From Mycolicibacterium crocinum (lineage in GTDB: Bacteria > Actinomycetota > Actinomycetes > Mycobacteriales > Mycobacteriaceae): a stretch of DNA of 64,000 nucleotides. The notes under the pieces were generated by a model. The model was given only the letters and a program-made list of their open reading frames with translations, searched no databases and was not told the DNA's origin. The stretch lies in the NCBI RefSeq assembly GCF_022370635.2, contig NZ_CP092362.2:3968001-4032000 (forward strand). Reading direction: 5' to 3'. Each line of letters begins with the position of its first letter. Position 1 is the stretch's first letter. Shown here piece after piece: positions 55,423 through 64,000 of the stretch. A program made the position numbers and the translations under genes.

Positions 55423-55920
55423 GTGGTCGTGTCCATCGACCGCGACCTGTTCAGCACCGAGAACTGTTCGGTGAAGCGGGCGCTGGACATCGTCGGCGAG
55501 AAGTGGACGTTGCTGGTCCTGCGCGAGGCGTTCTACGGCGCCCGGCGCTTCGAGCGATTCCAGACCCGCATCGGCTGTCCGCGGCAGGTCCTGACCGATC
55601 GGCTCAACACGCTCGTCGCCGCGGGAGTCCTGCGGAAGGTGCCCTATCAGGAGCCCGGTCAGCGCGAGCGACATGAATACCGGCTGACCGAGAAGGGCCG
55701 GGATCTGCTGCCGGCCGTGATCGCTCTGATGCAGTGGGGCGACACGTGGGAGGCAGACCCCGACGGCCCCCCGGTCGAGATCGTCCACCGGGAGTGCGGC
55801 CATCCCGTCGAGCTCACCCTGCGATGTAGCCACGACCAGACCCCGCTGACCGCCCATGACACCGAGCCCCGACCCGGCCCCGGTGCCCGCCCAGCCAAAA
55901 CCGGAAAGTCGGTTCGATGA
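55423..55920 (+). CDS. HxlR-family transcriptional regulator
   Basis: This 165-residue HxlR winged helix includes the N-terminal Cys in STENCSVKRALDIVGEKWTLLVLREAFYGARRF, then IGCPRQVLTDRLNTLVAAGVL and a C-terminal cysteine cluster (RECGHPVELTLRCSHDQ). GTG 55423 or 55429. The dyad CAGA-C-TCTG lies 10-20 nt upstream. It overlaps the thioesterase start, so it probably controls the thioesterase/VTT operon it heads. Confidence 0.88.
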   Translation: MVVSIDRDLFSTENCSVKRALDIVGEKWTLLVLREAFYGARRFERFQTRIGCPRQVLTDRLNTLVAAGVLRKVPYQEPGQRERHEYRLTEKGRDLLPAVIALMQWGDTWEADPDGPPVEIVHRECGHPVELTLRCSHDQTPLTAHDTEPRPGPGARPAKTGKSVR

Positions 55921-56729
55921 CCACGACCACCACCCATGCTTTCGACACCGCAATCGACCTGGCGCACAACGGCGACGGGCACTACGTCGGCCAGACCACA
56001 CCGGAGTTCGCGAACATGGTGGGCCCGTTCGGTGGAGTGACCGCCGCCGCGATCGTGCGCGCGATCTCCGATCACCCCGACCGGATCGGTGACCCCGTCG
56101 CCCTGACCGTGAACTACCTCGCGCCGGTCAGCGACGGCTCCTTCGACGTCGCGGTGCGCGCGGTCCGCACCAACCGGACCAACCAGCATTGGGTCGCCGA
56201 GGTGAGCCAGGACCACGGAGTCACCACGACCGCGACGGCCGTCTTCGGCGTCCGGCGCGACGCCTGGTCGGACACCGAGGTCACCATGCCCGAGGTGCCG
56301 GGTCCCGAAAGTCTCTCGCACACAACACTTCCCGGCCCCGTGCCATGGATGCGCAATTATGACATGCACTATGCCGAAGGCGCGGTGCCCACCGACTCGG
56401 AGGAGAGCCCATCGTCGACGACGACGCTGTGGGTGCGACAGCGCCCGGCCCGCGCGCTGGACTTCGCCGCTCTAACCGCACTCACCGACGTCTTCTTCCC
56501 GCGAGTGTTCCTGCGCCGCGGCCGGATGCTGCCCGCGGGCACCATATCGCTGACCACCTACTTCCACGTCGACAGCGCCGAACTCGACCGGCAGGGCACC
56601 GATTACGTGCTGGCCCACGCCCACGCCCACCGTTTCGCCCGCGGATATTTCGACCAGTCCGCGCAGATCTGGGGCCGCGACGGGGCCCTCCTGGCGACCA
56701 GTCACCAGATCGTCTACTACAAAGACTGA
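55917..56729 (+). CDS. TesB-like acyl-CoA thioesterase (double hotdog)
   Basis: This 270-residue protein has two hotdog-like halves: MVGPFGGVTAAAIVRAI in the first, LTTYFHVDSAEL ... FARGYFDQSAQIWGRDG in the second. It would hydrolyse acyl-CoAs. ATG 55917 overlaps the regulator by 4 nt. The VTT gene starts directly after its stop (TGAATG). Confidence 0.87.
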   Translation: MTTTTTHAFDTAIDLAHNGDGHYVGQTTPEFANMVGPFGGVTAAAIVRAISDHPDRIGDPVALTVNYLAPVSDGSFDVAVRAVRTNRTNQHWVAEVSQDHGVTTTATAVFGVRRDAWSDTEVTMPEVPGPESLSHTTLPGPVPWMRNYDMHYAEGAVPTDSEESPSSTTTLWVRQRPARALDFAALTALTDVFFPRVFLRRGRMLPAGTISLTTYFHVDSAELDRQGTDYVLAHAHAHRFARGYFDQSAQIWGRDGALLATSHQIVYYKD

Positions 56730-57458
56730 ATGGTCGACGACTCCGATCCGCCGGCAACCCCGCGGTGGCCGCACGCGCTGCGGCTGGTGTTGTTCGTCGC
56801 CGTCCTGCTGACCCTGTTCTATCTGGTTGCGGTGTCGAAGGTGATCGACCCTTCCGGAATTCGTGCCGCGGTGTCGGCGACCGGTCCTGCCGCTCCCCTG
56901 GCCTACCTGGTGGTGTCGGCGGGTTTGGCCGCCGTGTTCGTGCCGGGACCGCTGCTGGCCGCAGGTAGCGGTGTGTTGTTCGGACCGCTGCTCGGCACCT
57001 TCGTCACGCTCGGCTCGACGGTGTTGACGGCGATGATCGCCGCCCTGCTCGGCAGGCGAGCCGGCCGCGACAGCGCCAGGGCACTCCTCGGCGCGGACTG
57101 GTCGAGCCGGATCGACGCACAGATTGAGCGGCGCGGACTGTGGGCGGTGGTCGGACAGCGGTTCGTGCCGGGCATCTCCGACGCGCTGGCGTCGTACGCG
57201 TTCGGCGCCTTCGGAATGCCGTTGTGGCAGATGGCCGCCGGGGCCTTCATCGGATCAGCGCCGCGGGCGTTTGTGTACACCGCGCTGGGCGCGTCCATCT
57301 CGGATCTGTCGTCGCCGCTGGGCTATGCCGCGATCGCGGTGTGGTGCATCACCGCGATCATCGGTGCGTTCGCCGCCCACCGCGGGTATCGCGGTTGGCG
57401 TGGGCGACGCCAGGGCGGGTCCCTCCCCGAGGGCGAAGAGGGACCCACTCCCGGTTAA
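56730..57458 (+). CDS. TVP38/TMEM64 (VTT/DedA-like) membrane protein
   Basis: This 242-residue integral membrane protein has several helices and the VTT core (FVPGPLLAAGSGVLFGPLLGTF ... RFVPGISDALASYAFGAFGMPLWQ). The family includes lipid scramblase-like or transporter-like proteins. It follows the thioesterase without a gap, which suggests a lipid-related operon. The 3' end carries a hairpin. Confidence 0.88.
   Translation: MVDDSDPPATPRWPHALRLVLFVAVLLTLFYLVAVSKVIDPSGIRAAVSATGPAAPLAYLVVSAGLAAVFVPGPLLAAGSGVLFGPLLGTFVTLGSTVLTAMIAALLGRRAGRDSARALLGADWSSRIDAQIERRGLWAVVGQRFVPGISDALASYAFGAFGMPLWQMAAGAFIGSAPRAFVYTALGASISDLSSPLGYAAIAVWCITAIIGAFAAHRGYRGWRGRRQGGSLPEGEEGPTPG
57417..57446 (+). terminator. 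Hairpin at the 3' end of the VTT gene
   Basis: Perfect 9-bp arms GGGTCCCTC (57417-57425) and GAGGGACCC (57438-57446) with a 12-nt loop. It lies within the last VTT codons, close to the stop of the convergent GjpA-like gene, so it could act bidirectionally. Confidence 0.5.
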
Positions 57459-58579
57459 CGGCCGCTGTGTCCGCGACCGCCGGTCTTGTGCTGGTGCTTC
57501 GGGCCGGCCGTGTCCGACTTGCCGTCGTTGCCGTCCTTCGTTGAGGCCGACGCGGAGGTCTTGTGCTGCAACGGCTTTGCCGATGCTTTGGCGTCTGACT
57601 TTGCCTTGGTGTCGGTCGGTGCCTTGTCCGTCGTCACCGTCGCCTCGGCGGCGGCCGACGCGGCGGGCAGTTCTTTCGTCTTCACCGCGGCAGCCGTCGT
57701 GGTAGCGGGCGGCTTCAGGGCAGCGGCAATCTGGTGTGCCAGTGTCTGCAGCGTCGAAATGGGGCCTGCGGCATTGAGGATGATCCCACCGTCTGGTCCG
57801 ATCGAAATTCCACTCGCGGAGAACAGTCCTCCCGCCAGCACGGACAGCCCCGGACTGACAAGGGGCCCCAGGTCGGGTCCGAAGCCGCCGTTGAGCACAC
57901 CGTCGAGAATCGTCGCGGGCCCGGTGAGGATGGCATTGACGACCTGACGCGGGTCGCCGGTGCGGACGGCGTCGATGACGTTTTGGGTGGCGGCGCCGGC
58001 AGCGCCCAGGCCGCTGATCACCGGTCCGAGTAAGCCGACGACGTAGAGGCCATCCTGCAGGGGATCCCGGAATACCCCCGCCACGTTGATCAGGTTCTGA
58101 ACGGGCTGAGTGACGAACTGCTCGATGGCGGGCAGCAGGTTTATCAACGGCAGGCCTACTGCCACAGGGACGGTGAGCAGGGCGTTGGTTGCCGCTTCCA
58201 CGTTGCCCGCCGCAAGCGAGGTGAGCACCGTCTTCAACAGGTCGGGTGACGTCTTCGTCAGCGCGGTGAACAGTCCGCTGCCCGCATCTCCCAAGGCCGT
58301 CCCGAGCGCACTGAAGCTGGCGACCTGGTTGGCGACGATCTGTTTCAGCACCTCACTGGGGTCAGCCGCGTCGACAAGGGCCTGAAGGTTGGTACGCGCC
58401 GCCTCGAAGACCTCTCTGTAGGAGTCGATCGGGCTGACTGCCGCCGCGAGGCTCGCGTCGAAATGGACCGCGGGCAGGTGGATGTGTGACACCGGTGGCG
58501 CGATCGGAGAGGCGGCGATGACGCTGGCGCCGAGGAACGCCACACTCGCCGTGACGGAGGAACGAACAGCACGTTGCAT
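57455..58579 (-). CDS. Exported protein, GjpA porin-like family
   Basis: This 374-residue exported protein has a signal-like start (MQRAVRSSVTASVAFLGASVIAASPIAPP), a middle region of hydrophobic helices with NPR/PQ-rich turns (NLINVAGVFRDPLQDGLYVVGLLG) and a Lys/Ala/Ser-rich tail ending in KHQHKTGGRGHSGR. The pattern matches proteins annotated outer-membrane porin GjpA in mycobacteria, but that function is not shown by any motif here. ATG 58579. Confidence 0.7.
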   Translation of the reverse strand: MQRAVRSSVTASVAFLGASVIAASPIAPPVSHIHLPAVHFDASLAAAVSPIDSYREVFEAARTNLQALVDAADPSEVLKQIVANQVASFSALGTALGDAGSGLFTALTKTSPDLLKTVLTSLAAGNVEAATNALLTVPVAVGLPLINLLPAIEQFVTQPVQNLINVAGVFRDPLQDGLYVVGLLGPVISGLGAAGAATQNVIDAVRTGDPRQVVNAILTGPATILDGVLNGGFGPDLGPLVSPGLSVLAGGLFSASGISIGPDGGIILNAAGPISTLQTLAHQIAAALKPPATTTAAAVKTKELPAASAAAEATVTTDKAPTDTKAKSDAKASAKPLQHKTSASASTKDGNDGKSDTAGPKHQHKTGGRGHSGR

Positions 58580-58679
58580 GAGAGATCCCGAGATGTTTGA
58601 GGATGGACTGACATCCGGAAGCTACTGCTGAGTAAGTTCACGTCGCTATCGCACAAATTGATGAGATCGTCAGCAGCAA

Positions 58680-61363
58680 TTACTCGTGCGGTCTCATCGC
58701 GTTGGCGAGTTGGACCCGCGACCGAACCCCAAACTTGCGAAACACAGCACGTAGATGGGTGTTCACGGTGTGGACCGAAACACCGAGCGCCAGCGCGACG
58801 GACTGGTTGGTGTAGCCCTCGCTCACCAGCAGCGCCACCCGGTGTTCGGCCTTGGTCAGGCTGTCCCGGGCATCGGCCGGCGCGTCCGCCCGGTGCAATT
58901 CCCGCTCGACATTGCGCAGATAGAAATGGGCGCCGTGTGCGGCGAACAGATCGAAAGCCTCCGACAGCGCCGTCATCGCACTCTGCCGGTCGCCCACGTC
59001 GACCATCAGGGCGCCATAGTCGGCGAGGGCTCCGGCCAGCAGCAATGACCGTGGCGACTCGCGCAACACCTTGACCGCATTACGCAGAATGGCCGCATCG
59101 CGGGCGACGAACCCCTCGACGTGCAAAGCCACTCCATCAAAACTGGGGACACCGGGATTGCGTTGCGCCGCAAGCTTGGCGCGTTCGACCGTCTGGACGG
59201 CGAATTCCCGGTCCTCGGCGGCAACGGCGATCGCGGCCTGCACGCGCAGCAACTCAGGATTGCGGGGCCACCACGACCGAGACTGCGCCAGTGACTCCAT
59301 GAGCGGCTTGAGGATTCGCACACTGTCCCCGAATCGTCCCTCCGCGCCGGCGATTCGGCCCTTAATCAACAACATCGGGGGTTGGCGCACCGCGTCATCG
59401 GTGAGTCCGGTCTGTTCCGCCGCGTGCAGCCGCTCCCGCGCCAGGGCGAGATCACCGCGGATGACCGCGACAATGCTCGCGATCAACCAGGCCTCGAATT
59501 TGTGCACGAAGGTACCCGTCTCGTCGCAGAGCCGGATCACCTCCAGCGCGCCGGTCTCGGCCTCCTCGAGCCGGCCGAGCTTGAAGTCCTGCAACAGTTG
59601 GGCGAATACCAGCGACGGCAGACCCTGATCAGGTGAGGATGCCGCGCCGCGGCGGGCTCGGGCCAGCAGCTCCTCGGCTTCTGCGAAACGATCCAGCTGC
59701 TGGAGCGCCAGGATTTCACCTGCCAGATACGCCGTGCCGCCCAGCGTGCGCAGCGCTTGATAGTGACCGCGGGCCGACGCGTGCCTCCCCTCGGCGGTCC
59801 CAGCCTCCCGCCATCGCCTGAAGGGCAATGAGTTGGGTTCGGTCATCACCGAGCGAACGCCCCCGCGCGAGCGCCGCTTCGGCGGCTGCGATAGCGTCCT
59901 GCGCGGTTCCCGCCCGCGTCAGCATCATGGCCTCGACCGCGGCAAGGCGAGCCTCGAGCCGAGGGGACAAAGCCGACAGCGCCCTCGCCGCGACCAGGCG
60001 CCGGTCGATCTCACCGAACTGTCCGGTCAGCCAAAGCGCTTGAGCGGCAAGCGATTGCAAGTGGGCGCGACCCTCGCTGTCGGAGGTCTCAGCCAGTAGA
60101 GAATCGATCACGGCGACGGCATCGTTGCCACGCTGGGCCCGAATCAGGATCTCGGCGCACTGCTCACCGATCTCAGAGCGCCTGCTGTCGTGCGGATCCA
60201 ACAATTCAAATGCCTCGATGATCAGCGGCGCGGCAGTCGCGGGCATGGTGGTCGACGTCTGAGCCGCCGCGGCCCGCAGGATTTCGATCACTTCGCGATC
60301 GCCGACACGCGCTCCGGCGCTGGCATGGGGCGCGGCTGCCACCGCCCCTCGACCGGACGCGACCAGATACTTGGCGCACCGCAGGTTCAGCTCCCGGCGC
60401 CGTCCTGCGAGCACATTCTCGTAGATCACTTCGCGGATCAGGTCGTGCGCGAAGACCACATCATCGCGATCCTGCGCCAGCAGGCCGCGCACATGAGCCT
60501 CTCGCCGCCACGCTGCCACCACCGCGACCGAGGACTCGCCGAGCAATTCGGCGGCGTCGGACAAGTCCAGGGGCCTGCCCCACACCGCTGCCAGCTCGAC
60601 GAGCTCACCGGCACCCGCACTCAGCCGCCGCACCTGAGCGTCGATCGCAGCGGCGAACGGCGCGGGAAGCTCGTCGGCGCCGCCGGCCGCCACTCCGCTC
60701 AGCAGCTGGACCGCGAGGAACGGATTGCCGCCGACGGCGTGCAGGCGGCGGTGCGTCAGACCCCACCGGCGGGCCACCCAAAAAGTCGGTGGCCAACGCG
60801 TCCAGATCGGTGTCACTCAACGGGCCCAACACCAGCAGGTGGCGATCCACGTCACCCGCGTGTGCGGGGGCCGGCGGCACCTCTCGGCTGGCGATGATCC
60901 ACACGACCGGCGACGCGGCCAATCGGCCCGGCAGCATCTCGAGGGCGAAGCGGGTCACCTGGTCCGCCCATTGGGCGTCGTCGATCACGATCAACACGGG
61001 CGCCCGCGCCGCCAGGTCAGCGAGCACCGAGGCGATCCGATCGACCAGCCACAGCGGCTGATGGTGCAGTGGTGCCAGTCCGGCGAAGGTGTCCGCGTCC
61101 AGCAATGGGGCGGGCCCCGAGCGCAACGCAACCAGCAGTGGTGCGCCCGCGGCGATCTGATGCAGCTCCTCGGCCTTGCCGAATCCGACGACGAAGCCGT
61201 CGTCCGCGGCCTGTGTCGCGATGGCCTGCGCCAAGGCGGTCTTGCCGATACCCGGCTCACCACACAGGTAGATGAGCGCCCCGCGGCCGCTATCGCCCGC
61301 CTTCCGCAGCGCGTTCGCCACGGCAGCCAGTTCAGCGTCGCGGCCTCGCAGCGGGTTGCCCAT
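58680..61363 (-). pseudogene. LuxR-type (LAL/MalT-like) ATPase regulator, two single-base frameshifts
   Basis: Three successive frames make one large regulator. The N-part is MGNPLRGRDAELAAVANAL with Walker A GEPGIGKTALAQ and Walker B VLIVIDDAQWAD. The middle is LTHRRLHAVGGNPFLAVQLLSG and helical repeats. The C-part ends in a LuxR HTH (LTKAEHRVALLVSEGYTNQSVALALGVSVHTVNTHLRAVF). Breaks are at the CCCC run 60761-60764 and near CCC 59807-59809. Removing one base at each gives 894 codons. It could be a decayed gene or assembly error. A start at GTG 61390 is also possible. Confidence 0.87.
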
Positions 61364-61420
61364 TGCCGTTAATAACCGCTGACGAGACACATCGCTTCCC
61401 GCATCACGGATACTGGCACC

Positions 61421-61816
61421 ATGGCTGATCGCAATGTGCTGGGCGGTCCCCTCGAGCCGTGCGGGACGGAGCCGATGACGGGCTTCTACCGCGACGGCTG
61501 CTGTTCGACCGGGCCGGAGGACGCCGGACGACATACGATCTGCGCGGTCGTGACCGCCGACTTCCTCGAGCATCAACGCTCGATCGGCAACGATCTGTCG
61601 ACCCCGATGCCGCAGTACCGGTTCCCCGGCTTGAGGCCCGGCGACCGCTGGTGCGTGACAGCGCTGAACTGGCTGCGCGCGCATACCGACGGCCACGCGG
61701 CACCGGTCGTCCTCGCCTGCACCCACGAGCGAACTCTGGACGTGATCCCGCTGGAGACGCTGCAGGAATATGCGGTCGACGTTCCCGACGACCTGGGCAG
61801 CCTGGATCAGAAGTAA
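61421..61816 (+). CDS. DUF2237 family protein
   Basis: This 131-residue protein matches DUF2237 (NVLGGPLEPCGTEPMTGFYRDGCCSTGPEDAGRHTICAVVTADFLEHQ ... GDRWCVTALNWLRA). Cysteines are conserved but its function is unknown. ATG 61421. Divergent from the LuxR-like gene. Confidence 0.88.
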   Translation: MADRNVLGGPLEPCGTEPMTGFYRDGCCSTGPEDAGRHTICAVVTADFLEHQRSIGNDLSTPMPQYRFPGLRPGDRWCVTALNWLRAHTDGHAAPVVLACTHERTLDVIPLETLQEYAVDVPDDLGSLDQK

Positions 61817-61910
61817 CCGTTGGCCGGCGCCGTTACCTGGCCCACAAAGAAGACTGCGCGTCTGGTAAAACTGTCTAAGTAATTCGCCGTAGCGGGGAGG
61901 ACTTGGGCTG

Positions 61911-64000
61911 GTGAGCGCCCCTACCGAAGAGCGCGTGGTCCACGCCGAGCCGCCGCAACGTGCGGCGTTGGCCAAGTGGATCCGCCGCTTGGCGGTGCCG
62001 ATCATCCTCGTGTGGGTCGGCCTCATCGTCGTGCTGAACATGTCGGTTCCGCAGCTCGAAGAAGTCGGCAAGATGCGGGCCGTGTCGATGTCGCCCAAGG
62101 ACGCGCCGTCGGTCATTGCGATGATGCGCTCGGGCCAGGTTTTCGAGGAGTCCGACTCCGACAGCTCGGCGATGATCGTCCTGGAGGGCGACCAACCTCT
62201 GGGCCAGGACGCGCGGCAGTTCTATATGGACATGATCGCCAAGCTGCGGGCCGACAAGACCCATGTGCAGCACATCCAGGATTTCTGGGGTGATCCGCTC
62301 ACCGAGGCCGGCGCGCTGAGCACGGACCAGAAAGCCGTCTATGTGCAGGTGAACCTCGCCGGAAACATGGGCGAGACACTCGGCAACGACTCGGTCGAGG
62401 CGGTCCAGAAGATCGTCAGGGGTCTTTCCCCGCCGCCGGGCGTCAAGGTCTTCGTCACCGGCGGCCCGGCGCTGCAGGCGGACCAACAGCTTGCCGGCGA
62501 CAAGAGCATCCGGATCATCGAGCTCACCACCATCGGCGTGATCGTGATCATGCTGCTGTTCTTCTACCGCTCGATTGTCACCGTCGGGCTGGTCCTGGTG
62601 ATGTTGATCTTGGGGTTGACGGTGACCCGGGGTGCGGTGGCATTCCTGGGCTATCACAATCTGATAGGCCTGTCGCCGTTCGCAACTCAGCTATTGGTGA
62701 CGTTGGCGATAGCGGCGACAACTGACTATGCAATCTTCCTGATCGGGCGATATCAGGAAGCCCGCGCGCTCGGCGAGAGCCGCGAAGACGCCTACTACAC
62801 GATGTATCACGGCACCGCGCACGTGGTGCTGGGCTCAGGTATGACGATCGCGGGCGCGACGTTCTGCCTGTCGTTCACCCGGCTGCCCTACTTCAAATCG
62901 CTGGGCGTCCCGCTCGCCGTCGGCATGGTGGTAGCGGTGGTGTCGGCGCTGACACTGGGCGCCGCGATCGTCACCGTCGCCAGCCGCTTCGGACTGCTGG
63001 AGCCCAAGCGAGCCATGCGGATCCGGTTCTGGCGCCGTCTCGGAGCGGCCGTGGTGCGCTGGCCCGTGGCCATCCTGTTCTCCACAATCATGATTGCGCT
63101 GATCGGCCTGATCACGTTGCCGGGCTATCAGCCGAACTACAACGACCGTCAGTACCTGCCTGCCGACCTTCCCGCCAACGAAGGCTTCGCCGCGGCCGAA
63201 CGGCACTTCCCGATCGCGCGGATGAATCCCGAGATGCTGTTGCTCGAGACCAATCAGGACCTGCGCAACTCCGCGGATTTTCTGGTGCTCGAGCGCATCA
63301 GTAAAGCCATCGCCAAGGTGCCAGGTATCGGCCGGGTGCAGTCGATCACCCGCCCCGCCGGAAAGCCGTTGGAGTACAGCACGATTCCCGCGCAGATCAG
63401 CATGGGCGGCACCAACCAGACGATGAACCGGTCGTATATGCAGGACCGGATGGCCGACATGCTGGTTCAGGGCCAGCAGATGCAAGACACCATCAACACG
63501 ATGACGCAGATGATCAATCTGATGGAGCGGCTGAGCTCCGTCACTCACGACATGGTCGGGAAGACCGACCAGACAGCGCTGGACATCGCTGAGTTGCGCG
63601 ACCACATCTCGGAGTTCGACGACTTCTTCCGTCCGATTCGCAACTACCTGTACTGGGAACCGCACTGCTACAACATTCCACTGTGCTGGTCGACGCGTTC
63701 GGTCTTCGACACCCTCGACGGCGTCGACAAGATGACCGACGACATCCAGCAGCTGCTGCCGGACATGCATCGCCTCGATGAGCTTATGCCGCAGATGGTT
63801 TCGCTGATGGGTCCGACCATCGACTCGATGAAACGCATGCGCGTCATGATGCTGACCCAGCAGATGAGTCAGGCCAGCATGCAGGATCAGCAGGCCGCGA
63901 TGAGCGAGAACCAGGCGGCGATGGGGGCGGCGTTCAACGACTCGCTCAACGACGACACCTTCTACCTGCCGCCGGAAATCTTCGACAACGACGAGTTCAA
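61911..64000 (+). CDS. MmpL family RND transporter (3' end outside window)
   Basis: The first 696 codons of a second MmpL. GTG 61911 gives MSAPTEERVVHAEPPQ after GGGGAGGAC. First transmembrane helix VPIILVWVGLIVVLNMSV, TDYAIFLIGRYQEA relay region, FDDFFRPIRNYLYWEPHC and a Met/Gln-rich helical stretch are present, closely parallel to the first mmpL. No mmpS directly precedes it, so it either uses another MmpS or is independent. The frame is open to the window edge at an FDNDEFK segment. Confidence 0.95.
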   Translation, partial: MSAPTEERVVHAEPPQRAALAKWIRRLAVPIILVWVGLIVVLNMSVPQLEEVGKMRAVSMSPKDAPSVIAMMRSGQVFEESDSDSSAMIVLEGDQPLGQDARQFYMDMIAKLRADKTHVQHIQDFWGDPLTEAGALSTDQKAVYVQVNLAGNMGETLGNDSVEAVQKIVRGLSPPPGVKVFVTGGPALQADQQLAGDKSIRIIELTTIGVIVIMLLFFYRSIVTVGLVLVMLILGLTVTRGAVAFLGYHNLIGLSPFATQLLVTLAIAATTDYAIFLIGRYQEARALGESREDAYYTMYHGTAHVVLGSGMTIAGATFCLSFTRLPYFKSLGVPLAVGMVVAVVSALTLGAAIVTVASRFGLLEPKRAMRIRFWRRLGAAVVRWPVAILFSTIMIALIGLITLPGYQPNYNDRQYLPADLPANEGFAAAERHFPIARMNPEMLLLETNQDLRNSADFLVLERISKAIAKVPGIGRVQSITRPAGKPLEYSTIPAQISMGGTNQTMNRSYMQDRMADMLVQGQQMQDTINTMTQMINLMERLSSVTHDMVGKTDQTALDIAELRDHISEFDDFFRPIRNYLYWEPHCYNIPLCWSTRSVFDTLDGVDKMTDDIQQLLPDMHRLDELMPQMVSLMGPTIDSMKRMRVMMLTQQMSQASMQDQQAAMSENQAAMGAAFNDSLNDDTFYLPPEIFDNDEF

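Overview
The window is a high-GC actinobacterial chromosome segment whose first 23 kb follow the gene order of the Mycobacterium tuberculosis Rv2241-Rv2260 region: aceE, mabR, fabD-acpM-kasA-kasB-accD6, glpD, tetR, a flavoprotein oxidase, diacylglycerol kinase, a DUF3145 protein, a serine hydrolase, mscR and its MBL-fold partner. MmpS/MmpL transporters, KasA/KasB, mycothiol-dependent MscR, and DUF222 and DUF732 proteins confirm a mycobacterium. A complete aromatic-carotenoid cluster points to a pigmented, fast-growing type (Mycolicibacterium-like) rather than the tuberculosis complex. The species cannot be fixed from the sequence alone. No rRNA, tRNA, CRISPR array or prophage was seen.

Region by region. 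1-8.8 kb: the end of pyruvate dehydrogenase E1, the regulator MabR, a promoter with a perfect inverted repeat, and the FAS-II mycolate operon. 8.9-14.3 kb: glycerol-3-phosphate dehydrogenase and its TetR regulator, divergent from a flavoprotein oxidase and a lipid kinase. 14.4-18.9 kb: a DUF222/HNH gene split by an IS256-family element, whose transposase is in turn split by an IS110-family element. The IS110 left end has the hallmarks of a bridge RNA. 18.9-26.1 kb: DUF3145, serine hydrolase, mscR, MBL hydrolase, AhpD-like and tautomerase genes, and a zinc dehydrogenase. 26.1-33.7 kb: regulators with clear paired operators (TetR/SDR and MarR/quinone oxidoreductase), a SABATH-type methyltransferase and a membrane-anchored Hsp70-like ATPase. 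33.7-40 kb: seven tightly overlapping carotenoid genes, crtI-crtB-crtYc-crtYd-methyltransferase-crtU-Rieske oxygenase. 40-46.9 kb: a secreted protein, an oligopeptide ABC transporter operon, a striking repeat/cysteine-triplet protein and an SDR. 46.9-64 kb: mmpS-mmpL, a frameshifted phosphotransferase, a DUF4185 secreted protein, a thioesterase cassette, a GjpA-like exported protein, a doubly frameshifted LuxR-type regulator, DUF2237, and the start of a second mmpL.

Functional themes. Acetyl-CoA supply (AceE), malonyl-CoA (AccD6) and chain extension (FabD/AcpM/KasA/KasB) sit under MabR. Lycopene made by CrtI/CrtB would be cyclised by CrtYc/CrtYd and aromatised by CrtU, and a Rieske oxygenase with an intact iron site sits in the same operon. 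MscR and the MBL protein act on mycothiol adducts. The most notable finding is the IS110-in-IS256 nest. It offers a readable transposition event with a CT core dinucleotide, an 11-nt guide-like match to the target, donor-like guides, and a -35 box at the right end that would create a promoter in the circular form. Three single-base homopolymer frameshifts between 52 and 61 kb may be real decay or assembly errors.
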